From Berberis thunbergii (Eukaryota; Streptophyta; Magnoliopsida; Ranunculales; Berberidaceae): a stretch of 64,000 nucleotides of DNA. Below the pieces are notes generated by a model. That model was given only the letters and a program-made list of their open reading frames with translations, made no database searches and was not told where the DNA came from. Shown one piece after another: positions 9,278 through 20,445 of this stretch. A program made the translations under genes and the position numbers. The stretch lies in contig QNQO01000223.1 in NCBI GenBank assembly GCA_003290165.1, positions 62,001-126,000 on the forward strand, given 5' to 3'. How positions within the stretch are numbered: the stretch's first letter is position 1; every line of letters starts with the position of its first letter.

Positions 9278-10797
9278 CACAGAGAAGATAACAGACCACA
9301 GTAATGGCGATGTTGCAGTTGATTCCTATCATCTTTATAAGGTTAATACTTTTAACATCTCTTTCTGTTATTGTTTCTCTGTATTGGTTATTTGTGTTCT
9401 CTGAATGTGGACTTTTTATTTACATGTTTTTAATTTTGTTTTTCCCCATTCAGGAAGATGTCAAGATCATGAAAAAAATGAACATGGATACATATCGGTT
9501 CTCCATTTCTTGGTCAAGACTTATACCAAGTGAGCATGTTTCCAACCCTACTTTTCAAGTCATGTGGATAAGTTGGTTATTCAATAAAATACATTTGGTC
9601 ACTTTCTTTGTCCATTTCACGATAATATATATCTATTAATTGAAAATATATTTTTCATATGCACTCGGCATATGATGAACCAAACTTCCCATGTCTTTAC
9701 TCTTTACAGAAACTTATAAGTGTGGATGTGAGAATTTATTTACGTAAAGAAAGTAACTTTTTGTGGTGACATTTATGACCAAGAGGCCCCTTCTACACCT
9801 CAATCTATTTTTAGGAACTTTTATCCTGGTAACATACATTTTCTACAAAACTATCAAAATAAAACCCTGCAATAATAGTTTTTTAACTGGGTCTTGATAA
9901 CTTCTTGTGTTAGATGGGAAGAGAAAGGACGGAGTGAATCAAGAAGGCATCAATTATTACAACAACCTCATCAACGAGCTCCTATCCAAAGGTCGTCATT
10001 CTGATAAAATGCCACCTCTTCCATTTTTTCTCTGTTTTCTTCACTGCTATAATGTGCATTCCATCCATCTTATGCTTTTGTAAGCTTCCAGGTGTGCAGC
10101 CTTATGTGCCTCTACCACTGGGACTGTCCACAACTCGTGAATTATTTCGTGCAGAGATCTCAGAAAGCACACGTTGGAATAACATTAGTGGCCCATTGGA
10201 TGGTTCCTCTCTCTGAATCCAAGGCAGACAAGGATGCTGCTCATCGAGCCCTCGACTTTATTTTTGGATGGTAAGATTTTTTTTTTTTACTGGGACATCA
10301 ATATCACACATACTATAAATTTCAAAATATCCTTTTTTCCCTCTCTTTTTGATAAACATCCTATCAATCCTTTGGTTATTATGAAAGGACACAGCGCAAC
10401 AAGCGCGCACACACCATAGTATTTTCAAGGTCATAGTACAATCATGTATTTTTTAAATAGGTTTATGGATCCACTAGTGAATGGGGACTACCCAAAGAGC
10501 ATGATATCACTTGTGGGGAATCGACTACCCAGATTCTCTAAAGAGCAATCCAAATTGGTCAAAGGTTCATTCGACTTCATTGGATTAAACTACTACACTG
10601 CAAACTATGCATCTCATGCTCCTCCTTCTAATAACCCACCGAGTTATCAAGTTGATTCTCGTGCTAAACTCACTAGTAAGTTCTGCGATTCAACTTTACT
10701 TGACTGATTATTCTAGCTTACAATTGAAAAACTAATGTTTATAAACACTTCCCTTTCTTTTACAGCTGAGAAGAATGGAATCCCAATTGGTGCTCAG
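9278..10797 (+). pseudogene. Family 1 beta-glucosidase (GH1) fragment
   Basis: GH1 enzymes hydrolyse beta-glucosides. Six exons with good splice sites are visible: 9278-9341 (DHSNGDVAVDSYHLYK), 9454-9529 (MDTYRFSISWSRLIP), 9914-9991 (GINYYNNLINELLSK), 10092-10270, 10461-10675 ([16 protein letters not shown]) and 10766-10797 (EKNGIPIGAQ). Exon 4 is damaged. There is a frame change between PYVPL and YHWD, then an internal deletion that joins PQLV to the KAHVGITLV region. That removes the segment with the TLNEP acid/base glutamate. The C-terminal part with the ITENG nucleophile is also missing. Both catalytic residues are absent, so it is inactive. Introns are retained. The closest relatives by motif are cyanogenic-type beta-glucosidases; substrate cannot be inferred. 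Confidence 0.88.
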
Positions 10798-11097
10798 GTA
10801 CTTCTGAATAAAATCTCAACAAGACTTTCATCAAGTGATTTCTGGATTTCAAAGCCAGTTCCCTAGACTAGTTATAAAGGACAAGGACTACTTTACTCTG
10901 AGTTTTTACCTATGTCCTGATATATCTTGTTTTGCAGGGAATTGAACTCTGAAATTTGTTGTCCTGAGTTTTTACCTATGTCCTGAAGTTGCACGAGCAT
11001 TTATTGTGTCATGGTATTGACAATACATATAAGGTTCTCATTCCCCCTGTTCTATACTAAATTCTGTATAGGACACTAAATGTGTCTTGAATTGCAG

Positions 11098-11289
11098 GAT
11101 GAATTGGAAGCTGAGCTTGAGGAATTGGAAGGTGCGGAGTTGGAAGAACAACTTCTCCAGCCTGCTACAACTGCCCCTGCAGCTCCCATACATGTTCCAG
11201 CAGGAAGACAGCCAACTCGACCTGCTCCTCGAAAGAACACTGCTGAGGAAGACGAGCTGGCTGCATTACAAGCAGAGATGGCACTCTGA
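11098..11289 (+). pseudogene. VPS32: ESCRT-III VPS32/SNF7 last exon
   Basis: A single exon after a clean acceptor (TTGCAG, ending 11097) encodes the C-terminus of plant VPS32/SNF7: an acidic ELEELEGAELEEQLLQ stretch, a Pro/Ala linker and EEDELAALQAEMAL before TGA. In the parent protein this tail contains the MIM-type helix that binds the VPS4 ATPase. The core helices 1-4 are not present upstream, so this is a captured terminal exon. It is intact as an exon and could be spliced onto upstream cargo in a transcript of the element. Sequence 11290-12037 downstream has no recognised gene. Confidence 0.85.
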
Positions 11290-11549
11290 GCTGGTAGGTT
11301 ACCAGTTGTTACTCTGTCTCTTCAACTTTTTCTGTTTCTTACTGTCCCCTTCTTATGAACTACTTTCAAGTTTTTCAAATAGAAAATTGTGAGAACTTCT
11401 CTATACTAGCTCAGAATTTGTGAAAGGTGCTTAAAAAGGCTTAAATTATTTGTCTTTTCAGCTGGGCTTTGACATTTTGTGGTCCTTGTGGATATTAAGT
11501 TGAAGTATTGATATGTATGATATAGTGCAGATGTTTCTTGTGCATTCTG

Positions 11550-11760
11550 TTTCAGAATTTGGATAACGCTTTTGCTGAAATAAATGTACCTCCTCGTTCT
11601 CCCCCAGTGGTCATTGACAATGCCTCTGTCTCCTTGGCTGATAAATGTGGCAAAATTTGGTAAAGGGTTTGTTGCAGCTGGTGAAATATGTCACTTCACA
11701 ACTATCAGAGGGGTTGTCAGTAGACTACTTGGCAACATTTTTTTTTCTGAAGTTTTTTAC
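11550..11760 (+). other. Unassigned exon-like piece
   Basis: After an acceptor-like TTTCAG (about 11550-11555) a frame reads NLDNAFAEINVPPRSPPVV and continues to a stop near 11665. I do not recognise the family. It shares the pre-acceptor string TTGTGCATTCTGTTTC with the acceptor at 12037, so the two may come from one gene or from a local duplication. Confidence 0.25.
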
Positions 11761-12037
11761 ATGTTATAAACTATTGTGCTAACCCAGAATCTCCTAATTA
11801 GAAGCTCATAATGCTAGTGACCTACAATAAGGTTAGTATTGTTTCGCTTACTAGCTGAATGTTGAAGCTTGATAATTACACTCATATAGAATTGACACCG
11901 TCTGATGATATTGCAGGTATGAGAGCACCTGTCCGGCCTCCTCCTGGCCATCCTTCTCAATGTAGTTCTCAAATGTTTTCACAATCTTCATCATCTTCTT
12001 GTGATTAATCTTGTCCTTGTGCATTCTGTTTCTGCAG

Positions 12038-12100
12038 GCCATTGATAGGCTTCCTTTAGTTCCCGGAGTTCTTGAGCTCATTGGAATTGGTTATTCTGGG
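12038..12100 (+). pseudogene. CAAD/CURT1-like exon
   Basis: A 63 bp exon with acceptor TGCAG and donor GTAAGT encodes IDRLPLVPGVLELIGIGYSG. This resembles the first transmembrane-helix region of the CAAD domain of thylakoid CURVATURE THYLAKOID 1-type proteins. The second membrane helix is not found downstream; the next exon-like piece is a transposon protein. The assignment rests on one short motif. Confidence 0.45.
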
Positions 12101-12349
12101 GTAAGTTCCACACCTATTACTGCTACTATATATATATATTAGTTGAGAAGGCTGCTATCAAGAAATATAGTTGGACCTTTAGTCATTTACATTTATCTTA
12201 CTGATACAAAACCCTTTGTGTTTGGCAGTGGTTTGCATATATATAGTAGCAGTAATAGGTGTGTTCTTGTATTTCAGGTTAAGATTTATATACCGACTTA
12301 GTGTGTGTGTGTGTTGTTATACTTATATAATGCCATGTTGCAATTTCAG

Positions 12350-12497
12350 GTTATGCGAGGATACAATTTGAAGTGGCGGTAGAATCTGAGAAACATTCAG
12401 CGGTGCCGCAATGTACAGATGAAGTTAGGACTGTAGGAGAAGCTGTTGGCCATTTCATTTCGTGGCCAAAAAAGCTGGTGTATATATATGATAGCAT
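12350..12497 (+). pseudogene. CACTA accessory-protein remnant (DUF8039-like)
   Basis: After acceptor TTTCAG a frame reads VPQCTDEVRTVGEAVGHFISWPKKLV. This matches the typical end of the domain found in the second protein of plant En/Spm-type elements (T-V-x-x-A-V-x-x-F-I-x-W-P-K). It is the only recognisable coding remnant of the transposon itself in CACTA B. Its position just inside the right subterminal block agrees with the usual place of this gene. Confidence 0.55.
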
Positions 12498-12604
12498 ATT
12501 AACAATTTTGTATGAATGCTTAAATTATATTTTGAATGAATGAGAAATAGTTAGTTATCATGTTGTGTCTTTATTGATTGATTGAACGTTGTCATTATTA
12601 TATT

Positions 12605-13067
12605 AAATATTATATTTAGCCCAGAAAATCGGTATCGGAAAAATAGAAAAAACAAATCAAATAACTTAGATAGCGCTCAAATTAGCGCTATCTAAGTTTA
12701 ACATATATACTACAATAGCGCTTCTTTAAGCGCTATCTAAGAACAATCTAATTACTTCCATAGCGCTTATTTACGCGCTATCTTAGCAGATAAACAAATC
12801 TAATTTAAAAAAATTATTTAAATTAAATAGCGCTTAACAAAGCTCTATTCAAGCTAATTTAAAAAAAATTAGCGCTTACATAGCGCTTTAGAAGGCGCTA
12901 TTGAAGTTAATTAAAAAAAAAACGCTTAGATAGCGCTATTCAAGTACGCGCCTTGCATAGCGCTTTTTTGAGCGCTATTTAAGCTACCATAGCGGTAGCT
13001 TAGATAGCGCTAAAAAGCGCTATCTAAGCCTATTTTTAAGCGCTATGCAAGCCTATTTTTGTGGTAA
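12605..13067 (+). repeat. Right subterminal TAGCGCT block of CACTA B
   Basis: Many TAGATAGCGCT motifs in both orientations. Examples of paired arms are CTTAGATAGCGCT at 12665-12677 with its inverse at 12684-12696, and the same pair at 12999-13011 and 13016-13028. These would form hairpins with loops of about 4-6 bases. Confidence 0.75.
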
Positions 13068-16000
13068 CCCATTTTAGTAAAAGTAATCCCGTCGACAAAC
13101 TTAAATGAAGGACAGGTAAATATATATTGAATGAGTGGGTTGATTAAAGCCAATAGGAAGAAATAATATCATCTACCACATGTGTAAGCATTTGAAATTA
13201 CAGAGGAAATTATACTCTAAATATTAGTGTGTGCTTGAATAGTTTATAAAATTTGACAATTCACACATGACAAACTTTTAATCTAAAATTTTTTAACAAA
13301 CTCATACTCAATTTAACCAGATACTAATGCATGTCAGTTACAGTTTAGAAAAAGAAAATATGCATACGGGATAAGAATATAAAACATAGTTTGAAAGTCG
13401 AAATGAAGATGAAAAATTAAGCAAAATGTGTGATGAAGCATGTAATAAATCTCAGTATTAGCCCAAAAACCATTATGGATTTATAAACATATTTGGATTA
13501 TCATGAAATAATAAATCCACGCTAAAAATTAACTTACTAAAAGATTTGATGCCTATAAATCCTAAGCAACCATAAGCCATGTATAGATTATATGTTATAT
13601 TTAGGTTACTAACGTGACCTTGTAAAAAAGCAATGCGATCTCTCGAAATTTTTTCTATTTTAAAGTTACTGAAATCTCTTTTGAAATTCAAAATATGTCC
13701 AAATTTTCGAGAGAAAAGAATAAATATTTTAATCCTCCTATATTTTAACATGCTATAATGTTATTTTAGCATATCAACAGTTTGTAATATGTTATATGTT
13801 ATTTTAGCATATCAACAGTTTGTTATATGTTATAATGTAAGTGATTCTTCTGTAATATGTAGTCTGTATGATACTACGAATCATGTGAGACATTTTATTT
13901 TGTAATTAATAGTTTAAAATGCATAACTTATATTGTTAAATGTGAAATCACAATCAAATTTTTTACATTTTTTCTACAAAAAACGAAATATCAGGAGATC
14001 AAAATTAACTCGGAAAAAATAAATCACAATCCTTGCTTGTAAGTAGCTATATATTGTATCCAAAAGAATGGTTATGATTTTGCTGATTAATTACTAAATT
14101 CCAGTTAAAGTGGCTTATTAAATTAGTTGTTACCATTTACCACGTACGTCCCAAATCTTCATAAAGTTTGTTAGTTATTTGAACTAACCTGATCATTGAC
14201 AAGTTTTTTAACCCTAAATGAATTAGCCTAGCAAGATATGATTTGATTTTTTTTTATTTTTTTGTTTTCTATAAAGCAAACTAACAACATGCCTTTAAAT
14301 AAAATAAAATTAAAATTAAAATTAAAGGCAGTGCCATGTTGAAACTTCACACCTCACAAACTTTTAATCTAAACATTTTTTAACAAACTCATGTTTAAGT
14401 CGAATACCTACGCGTTAACATACATATGTATAGAGAATATACTTATAAAATTTAATTTAAAATTTGGAAATGAAGATGAATTGAATTTTATTTTTTAATA
14501 ATTGCATACTGAAGTGTGTAACAAATCATAATACCGGTCTAAACACAACCATTATTAATTTTGTGGATGGGATACTTGCTCATCTAATTGACTAGTGGCA
14601 AATGGTATCACTAGTCCATGGTTTGAACTTTGGCAGAGGTATTTGTGTTAGGAAGGTTAAGGAAAAAAAATGGTCAATCTTCACCGTATCTAAATTCCAA
14701 TGAAATAAGCCCACATTCAACAATGCTATACAAATTTCGAGATAGTTTAGATGCCCATGAACTCCTAAACATCCTATAGTTTAAATCTTACATTCTTCTC
14801 ATTATTTCAACAAAATTTCGTGGTTTTTTCCCTTAGTTTCACAATATATGTTGAAAGAAATTTGAGCGTAAAATTTTTTAATCATGCATATTGTCCCACA
14901 TGGTTATCACTTATTCTAGGAAATGGCACAAATTTATGGTTTAGGAAACATTATGTGTCGATATGGTATAATCCTTAATTTAGAACATACGATTTGTAGT
15001 GATAATGTATATAGATTTCATTATTAGAAAATCTTTTCATATAAAATTAGGAGTTGTATATTTGCATTGATCCTTTCCTCTATAAATTCCTAACAAATTC
15101 TATAAGTTCCTTTGGTAAAGATTTTTTGGCATTAATGGATAAAGATTTTGGGTGGATAAAGATTATGACTGGTAAATGGCTTACAACTCATCATCCTTTC
15201 CTCTATAAATTCCTAACAAATTCTATAAATTCATTGTTCTCAAAACACAATTGCAGTGTCATTCCACATTTTATATCTTTGTTGCCTCTCTTTAATTTTC
15301 TTGGGCTGAATGTGAACTTTCAATTTCTCAAAGGTCTAAATTCATAGCATGCATAAACAAAAGGTGAAGTCAGAAATAACAATTTGTTGTAAAAACCAAG
15401 TTTTTGTGGATTGCATTTGAATCAAACGACTTGTTGAAATCGTTCCAGAAAGCAAATATGATGGTACTTGGAGAAAGAATACTAGGATTGCATCTAGTTC
15501 AAAAGTGTTACTCATCAAAGTAACCCCTGCAACTTTGTTGGTCACTTTTTATGTTCGCTTTGTGGAACGATTTTAATAAGTCGTTAATCATGCCATCTGA
15601 CACATTCCTTTCGAAACATCATACTTGGTGATTTTTGGCCAACCTGTGGAGCAACAACAATGGTGGAAGGACTTGATTCCTTTTCAGGATGTATGGTGAC
15701 GCATTTTGATATGAAGAAACTGTTGAACTTGTTCAAATATTATCAAATATTGTCCCTTATTAACCCCCTCCTTGTAACTTACAATCGTTTCTAGGTTACA
15801 AAGAAATGAGTGTGTCTGGAGGCATGATGAAAGATTTCAGGAGGTCATTAATCATGCCTCCTAATACATTCCTTTCGAAGCAACATATCCTTAGTGATTC
15901 TGAATCAACCTTGTGGAGTAACAACTACAACGATGGAGGAAATCGATACCTATCTAGGACGGTGATGCAATTTGATATAATATAACTGTTGAGCTTGTTG

Positions 16001-16571
16001 CAAAAATTATCAAATGTTGTCCTCAATAACCCCTTCGATGTAAACTTGCAATCTTTTTAGGTTACTTAGAATTGAATGTGTCTAGAGGCATGATAAAGAT
16101 TTGAAGAGGTCATTAATCAAGCCACCCAACATACTCCTCTAAGCAATATATACTTGGTGAGTTTTTGCAAACCCTGTGAGGCAACAACAACAACATTGGA
16201 GGGACGTGAGTCCTATATATGCAGTATGGGGTTGAGTTACATAGCACTAAAAATCAATTGAATTTCTCCCACTCATGTCTTTTTGCTCAAAATCTTCTTC
16301 TTCTTTGAGGAGATTTTGAGTTGCAAACATAAAAGAGTTTTATTTTACTTTTAATTTTTTGAAGATGGTTTATTCGAGTTTCATCTCCTCATTCTAACAA
16401 GTGATTAAGGGCATGATGTATCTAAATTATTTATAATTAAACTTTTTAAATCTTGATTTTAGTAAATAGAAAATGAAAAAGAAACTCACATGGAAAACCA
16501 GTTTTAGCTAAAATATTTTCATTAATTGGTGGTATTCAGATTGTGATACCTAATTTGATTTAAATTAGGCA
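13068..16571 (+). repeat. Array unit U1
   Basis: Short unit. Near 16247 the sequence jumps from CATAGCACT to CAATTGAATTTC, skipping about 540 bp that other units have, including the SINE target site. It starts directly at the degenerate end of CACTA B. No gene seen. Confidence 0.85.
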
Positions 16572-17693
16572 CCCGTTTTAGTAAAAGCAGTCCCGTCGAC
16601 AAACTTAAATGAAGGACAGGTAAATATATATTGAATGAGTGGGTTGATTAGAGCCAATAGGAAGAAATAATATCATCTACCACATGTGTAAGCATTTGAA
16701 ATTGCAGTGCAAATTATACTCTAAATATTAGTGTTGGCTTGACAATTCACAATTATAATCTAAAATTTGTTAACCAACTCATACTGATCAAGTTAACTAG
16801 ATACTAATGCATGTCAGTTGCAGTTTAGAAAAAGAAAATATGCATACGGGATAAGAATATAAAATATAGTTTGAAAGTCGAAATGAAGATGAAAAATTAG
16901 GCAAAACGTGTGATGAAGCATGTAATAAATCTCAGTATTAGCCAAAAAACCATTATGGCTTTATAAACATATTTGGATTATCGTGAAATAAGAAATCCAC
17001 GCTAAACAATTTACTTAGTAAAAGATTTGATGCCTATAAATCCTAAGCATCCATAAGCCACGTATAGATTACATGTTATATATAGGTAACTAATGCGTTT
17101 TCTCGAAATATTTTCTATTTTAAAGTTACTGAAATCTTTTTTGAAATTCGAAATTTGTCCAAATTTTCTTGAGAAAAGAATAAATATTTTAATCCTCCTA
17201 TATTTTAACATGCTATAATGTTATTTAGCATATCAACGGTTTGTTATGTAAGTGATTCTTATGTAATATGTAGTCCGTATGATACTACGAATCATGTGAG
17301 ACATTTTATTTAGTATTTAATAGTTTAAAATGTATAACTTATATTTATAAATGAGAAATCACAATCAAATTTTTTACATTTTTTCTACACAAAACGAAAT
17401 ATCAGGAGATCAAAATTAACTCAGAAAAAAGAAATCAAAATCCTTGCTTGTAAGTAGCTATATATTGTATCCAAAAGAATGGTTATGATTTTGCTGATTA
17501 ATTACTGAATTCTAGTTAAAGTGGCTTATTAAATTAGTTCTTACCATTTACCTCGTTTGTCCCAAATCTTTAGAAAGATTTTTTGTTATTTGAACTAACC
17601 CGATCATTGACGAGTTTTTTATCCCTAAATGAATTAGCCTAGCAAGATATGATTTGATTTTTTTTCTATAAAGGAAATTAACAACGTCCCTTT

Positions 17694-17761
17694 AAAGAAA
17701 ATTAAAATTAAAATTAAAATTAAAATTAAAAGTACAATTAAAATTAAAATTAAAATTAAAG
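17694..17761 (+). repeat. (ATTAAA)n microsatellite
   Basis: About eleven hexamers, with one interruption (AGTACA). The homologous tract is much shorter in other units (for example 14306-14330, 21617-21650, 25565-25590), so the length varies between paralogues. Confidence 0.85.
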
Positions 17762-18792
17762 ACATTGCCATGTTGAAACAGTGTTTCACTCCTTTTAGTT
17801 GTGTATGACTAAAAATCCAACATCTCAAATAACAAATGAAGATGTTACATAGCTATTAAATGAGAAGGTTGCATAAATTAGTAAAAGCAAATAAGCAAGT
17901 TATGCTTCATCTAGGACAACCATAAAATTTTGAAACTTCACACCTCACAAACTTTTAATCTAAACATTTTTTAACAAACTCATGTTCAAGTCAAGTACCT
18001 ATGCGATGACATACATATGTATAGAGAATATACTTATAAAATTTAAATTAAAGGTTGGAAATGAAGATGAATTAATTTTTTTTTTATATTTGCATTACTT
18101 AAGTGTGTAACAAATCATAATACCAGTCTAAAAACAACCATTAATCTTGTGGATGGGATACTTGCTCAGATAGTTGACTAGTGGCAAATGATATCACTAG
18201 TCAATGGTTTGAACCTTGGCAGAGGCATTTGTGTTGCGAGGGTTAAGGAAAAAAATGGTCAATCTTCACTGTATCTAAATTCCAATGAAATAAGTCCATA
18301 TTCAACAATACTATACTAACCCCTTCAATGTAAACTTGTAATCTTTCTAGGTTACTTAGAAATGAATGTGTCTGAAGGCAAGATGAAAGATTTCAGGAGG
18401 TCATTAATCATGCATCCTGATACATTCCTTTTGAAGCAACGTATACTTGGTGAGTTTTGGCCAACCTTCTGAAGCAACAACAGCAACGATGGTGGGACTT
18501 GTGTCATATATCCAGGATCATAACGCCACTTTGATATGAACAAATTGTTGATCTTGTTCATATATTGTACCTCACTGACCCCTTCCATGTAAATTTGCAA
18601 TCTTTCTAGGTTATTTGTAGGTTGCTTAGAATGGAATGTGTCTTGAGGCACGATGAAAGATTCAAGAAGTCATTAATCATGACTTTTAACACATTCCTTT
18701 CAAAGCAATATATACTTGATAGGTTTTTTGAAGAAAGCAACAACAAGAAGAATGGAGGGACTTCAGTCCTATATATGCAATGTTGGGGTGGA

Positions 18793-19010
18793 GTTGGCTT
18801 GAATAGTCCCACATCAAGTAAGGAGGAGTCGTGACTAAGGTTTATAAGGAATGGTCTACCCTAATAGCAATGATGCCTTTTGGAGAAAACCCCAAACCTA
18901 GGCTCATATGGAAGGCCCAATAAGTGGTGTTTAAGTTGGGGACAATATCATTGCTATGTATAGTAGACCAACGGTCGCGCAAGTGCACGTGCATGACGCC
19001 AACATGCATG
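18793..19010 (+). mobile_element. ~220 bp insertion in U2, unclassified
   Basis: Sequence from TTGGCTTGAATAGTCCC to GACGCCAACATGC is absent from other units, which read TATGGGGTCGAGTTACATAGC here. Flanks TGGGGTGGAG (left) and TGGGGACGAG (right) look like an imperfect ~10 bp target duplication, and the ends TTGGC/GCCAA are inverted. A small MITE-like or truncated LTR element is possible. Confidence 0.5.
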
Positions 19011-19782
19011 ATGGGGACGAGTTACATAGCACTGAAGATGATGGCTTATCATGGCTGGTTCTACCTAAATTAATTATTCAAGTCTTGCTGGTTGACACAC
19101 CTTGATGTGAAGAAATTGTCAATCTTGTATCAATTTTTTCTCTAAGTTGAAATTGCCATCTTTAGTCAAATAGAAAACACAAAAGTTTACAAATATCCTT
19201 GGACAAATTTTACCTTCCTTGATGTAGTACTATCAACATTTACATGTAGAAGTTAACTAGACCACTTTGTTAGTCTACTTATTCAATTCCATTCACCATT
19301 TATGACCAAATTAATCAAGCTCTTAATTAAACTGTTGAGCTTGTTACAAAAATTATCAAATATTGTCCACAATAACCCCTTCCATGTAAACTTGGAATCT
19401 TTTTAGGTTACTTAGAATTGAATGTGTCTAGAGGCATGATAAAGATTTGAAGAGGTCATTAATCAAGCCACCCGACATACTCCTCTAAGCAATATATACA
19501 TGGTGAGTTTTTGCAAACCTTGTGAGGCAACAACAACTACATTGGAGGGACTTGAGTCCTATATATGCAGTATGGGGTCGAGTTACATAGCACTGAAGAT
19601 GATGGCTTAACATGGCTAATTCTACCTAAATTAATTTGTCGATTCTTTTTGTTGACTCACTTTTGATATGAAGAATTTGTTGATCTCGTATCAATTTTTT
19701 GTCGAAGTTGAAATTGTCATCATTAATCAAATAGAAAAAAATATTAGTTTACAAACATCTTTGAACAAATTGTACCTTCATT

Positions 19783-19891
19783 TTTTTTATTTTTTATTTT
19801 TGTAAGCCAAGCGTGCCGTTGGTGGGTATAGAACCCAAGACGGAGAATTAAACCACCACAGCCTTAACCATCCATCCAGGCTACCATTCGC
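19783..19891 (-). mobile_element. tRNA-derived SINE in U2
   Basis: Same SINE as at 5750, at the same site. AATTGTACCTTCATT duplicates lie at 19768-19782 and 19892-19906. The A-rich tail (T-rich on this strand) is longer than in U0. Confidence 0.8.
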
Positions 19892-20445
19892 AATTGTACC
19901 TTCATTGATATAGTTCTATTAGCATTTACATGTGGAAGTTAATTAAACTACTCCCATTTATGAAAAAAAAAACAATCAATCTCTTAATTAAACATCTAAG
20001 CATGCTTTTTATATATTTCACAAACCCTTGTAGAAGAGATTGAGATTCTTAACCATAATTTATAGATTTAGAATTTTTTGGTAGCAACCTTAACGTTGAG
20101 AAAGATAACATTACATGTTAATTATGTCAATTTGAATTTCTCCCACTCATGTCTTTTAGCTCAAAATCTTCTTCTTTGAGGAGATTTTGAGTTGCAAACA
20201 TAAAAGAGTTTTATTTAACATTTAATTTTATGAAGATGGTTTATTCGAGTTTCATCTCCTCATTATGATAAGTGATTAAGGGCATGATGTATCTAAATTA
20301 TTTATAATTAAACTTCTTTAAATCTGGATTTTAGTAAATAGAAAACGAAAAAGAAAACTCACATGGCAAACCAGTTTTAATTAAAATATTTTTCATTAAT
20401 TAGTGGTATTCAGATTGTGATACCTAATTTGATTTAAATTAGGCA

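Larger units (their letters stand above)
6404..13067 (+). mobile_element. CACTA transposon B carrying a multi-gene chimera
   Basis: Begins CACTACTACAAATATTAGC, identical to CACTA A's terminus, with the same TAGATAGCGC subterminal block (6404-6730). A second TAGCGCT block lies at 12650-13067. The left flank AGGCACG and right flank ACCCATTTTAG join to give the array sequence AGGCACCCATTTTAG, so the insertion bounds are fixed by paralogous units; a 3 bp duplication ACG/ACC is imperfect. The right terminus (TTTTTGTGGTA) is a degenerate version of TTTGTAGTAGTG. Cargo in order: RH7 exon 1, KIN-12 motor, beta-glucosidase, VPS32 last exon, CAAD/CURT1-like exon and a CACTA accessory-protein remnant, all on the plus strand. 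No complete transposase is visible, so the element is non-autonomous. Confidence 0.87.
16572..20445 (+). repeat. Array unit U2 (rearranged)
   Basis: Most divergent unit. Near 18316 it lacks the TATA-like and AAAAACCAAG blocks (roughly 1.1 kb) and instead has extra, more diverged sub-repeats (18316-18790), a ~220 bp insertion, further sub-repeat sequence and the SINE. The minus strand of the extra sub-repeats keeps a 99-codon frame (18651-18352) with LRR-like NLERLQIYMEGV. Confidence 0.8.

Noticed and set aside
9304..9639. 111-codon plus-strand frame read as a membrane protein
   Set aside because: It runs through a T-rich intron between two beta-glucosidase exons; the hydrophobic reading is intronic.
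11851..12081. 76-codon minus-strand frame (Lys/His-rich)
   Set aside because: It overlaps the CAAD-like exon and its acceptor on the plus strand; no family recognised and no splice or start support on the minus strand.
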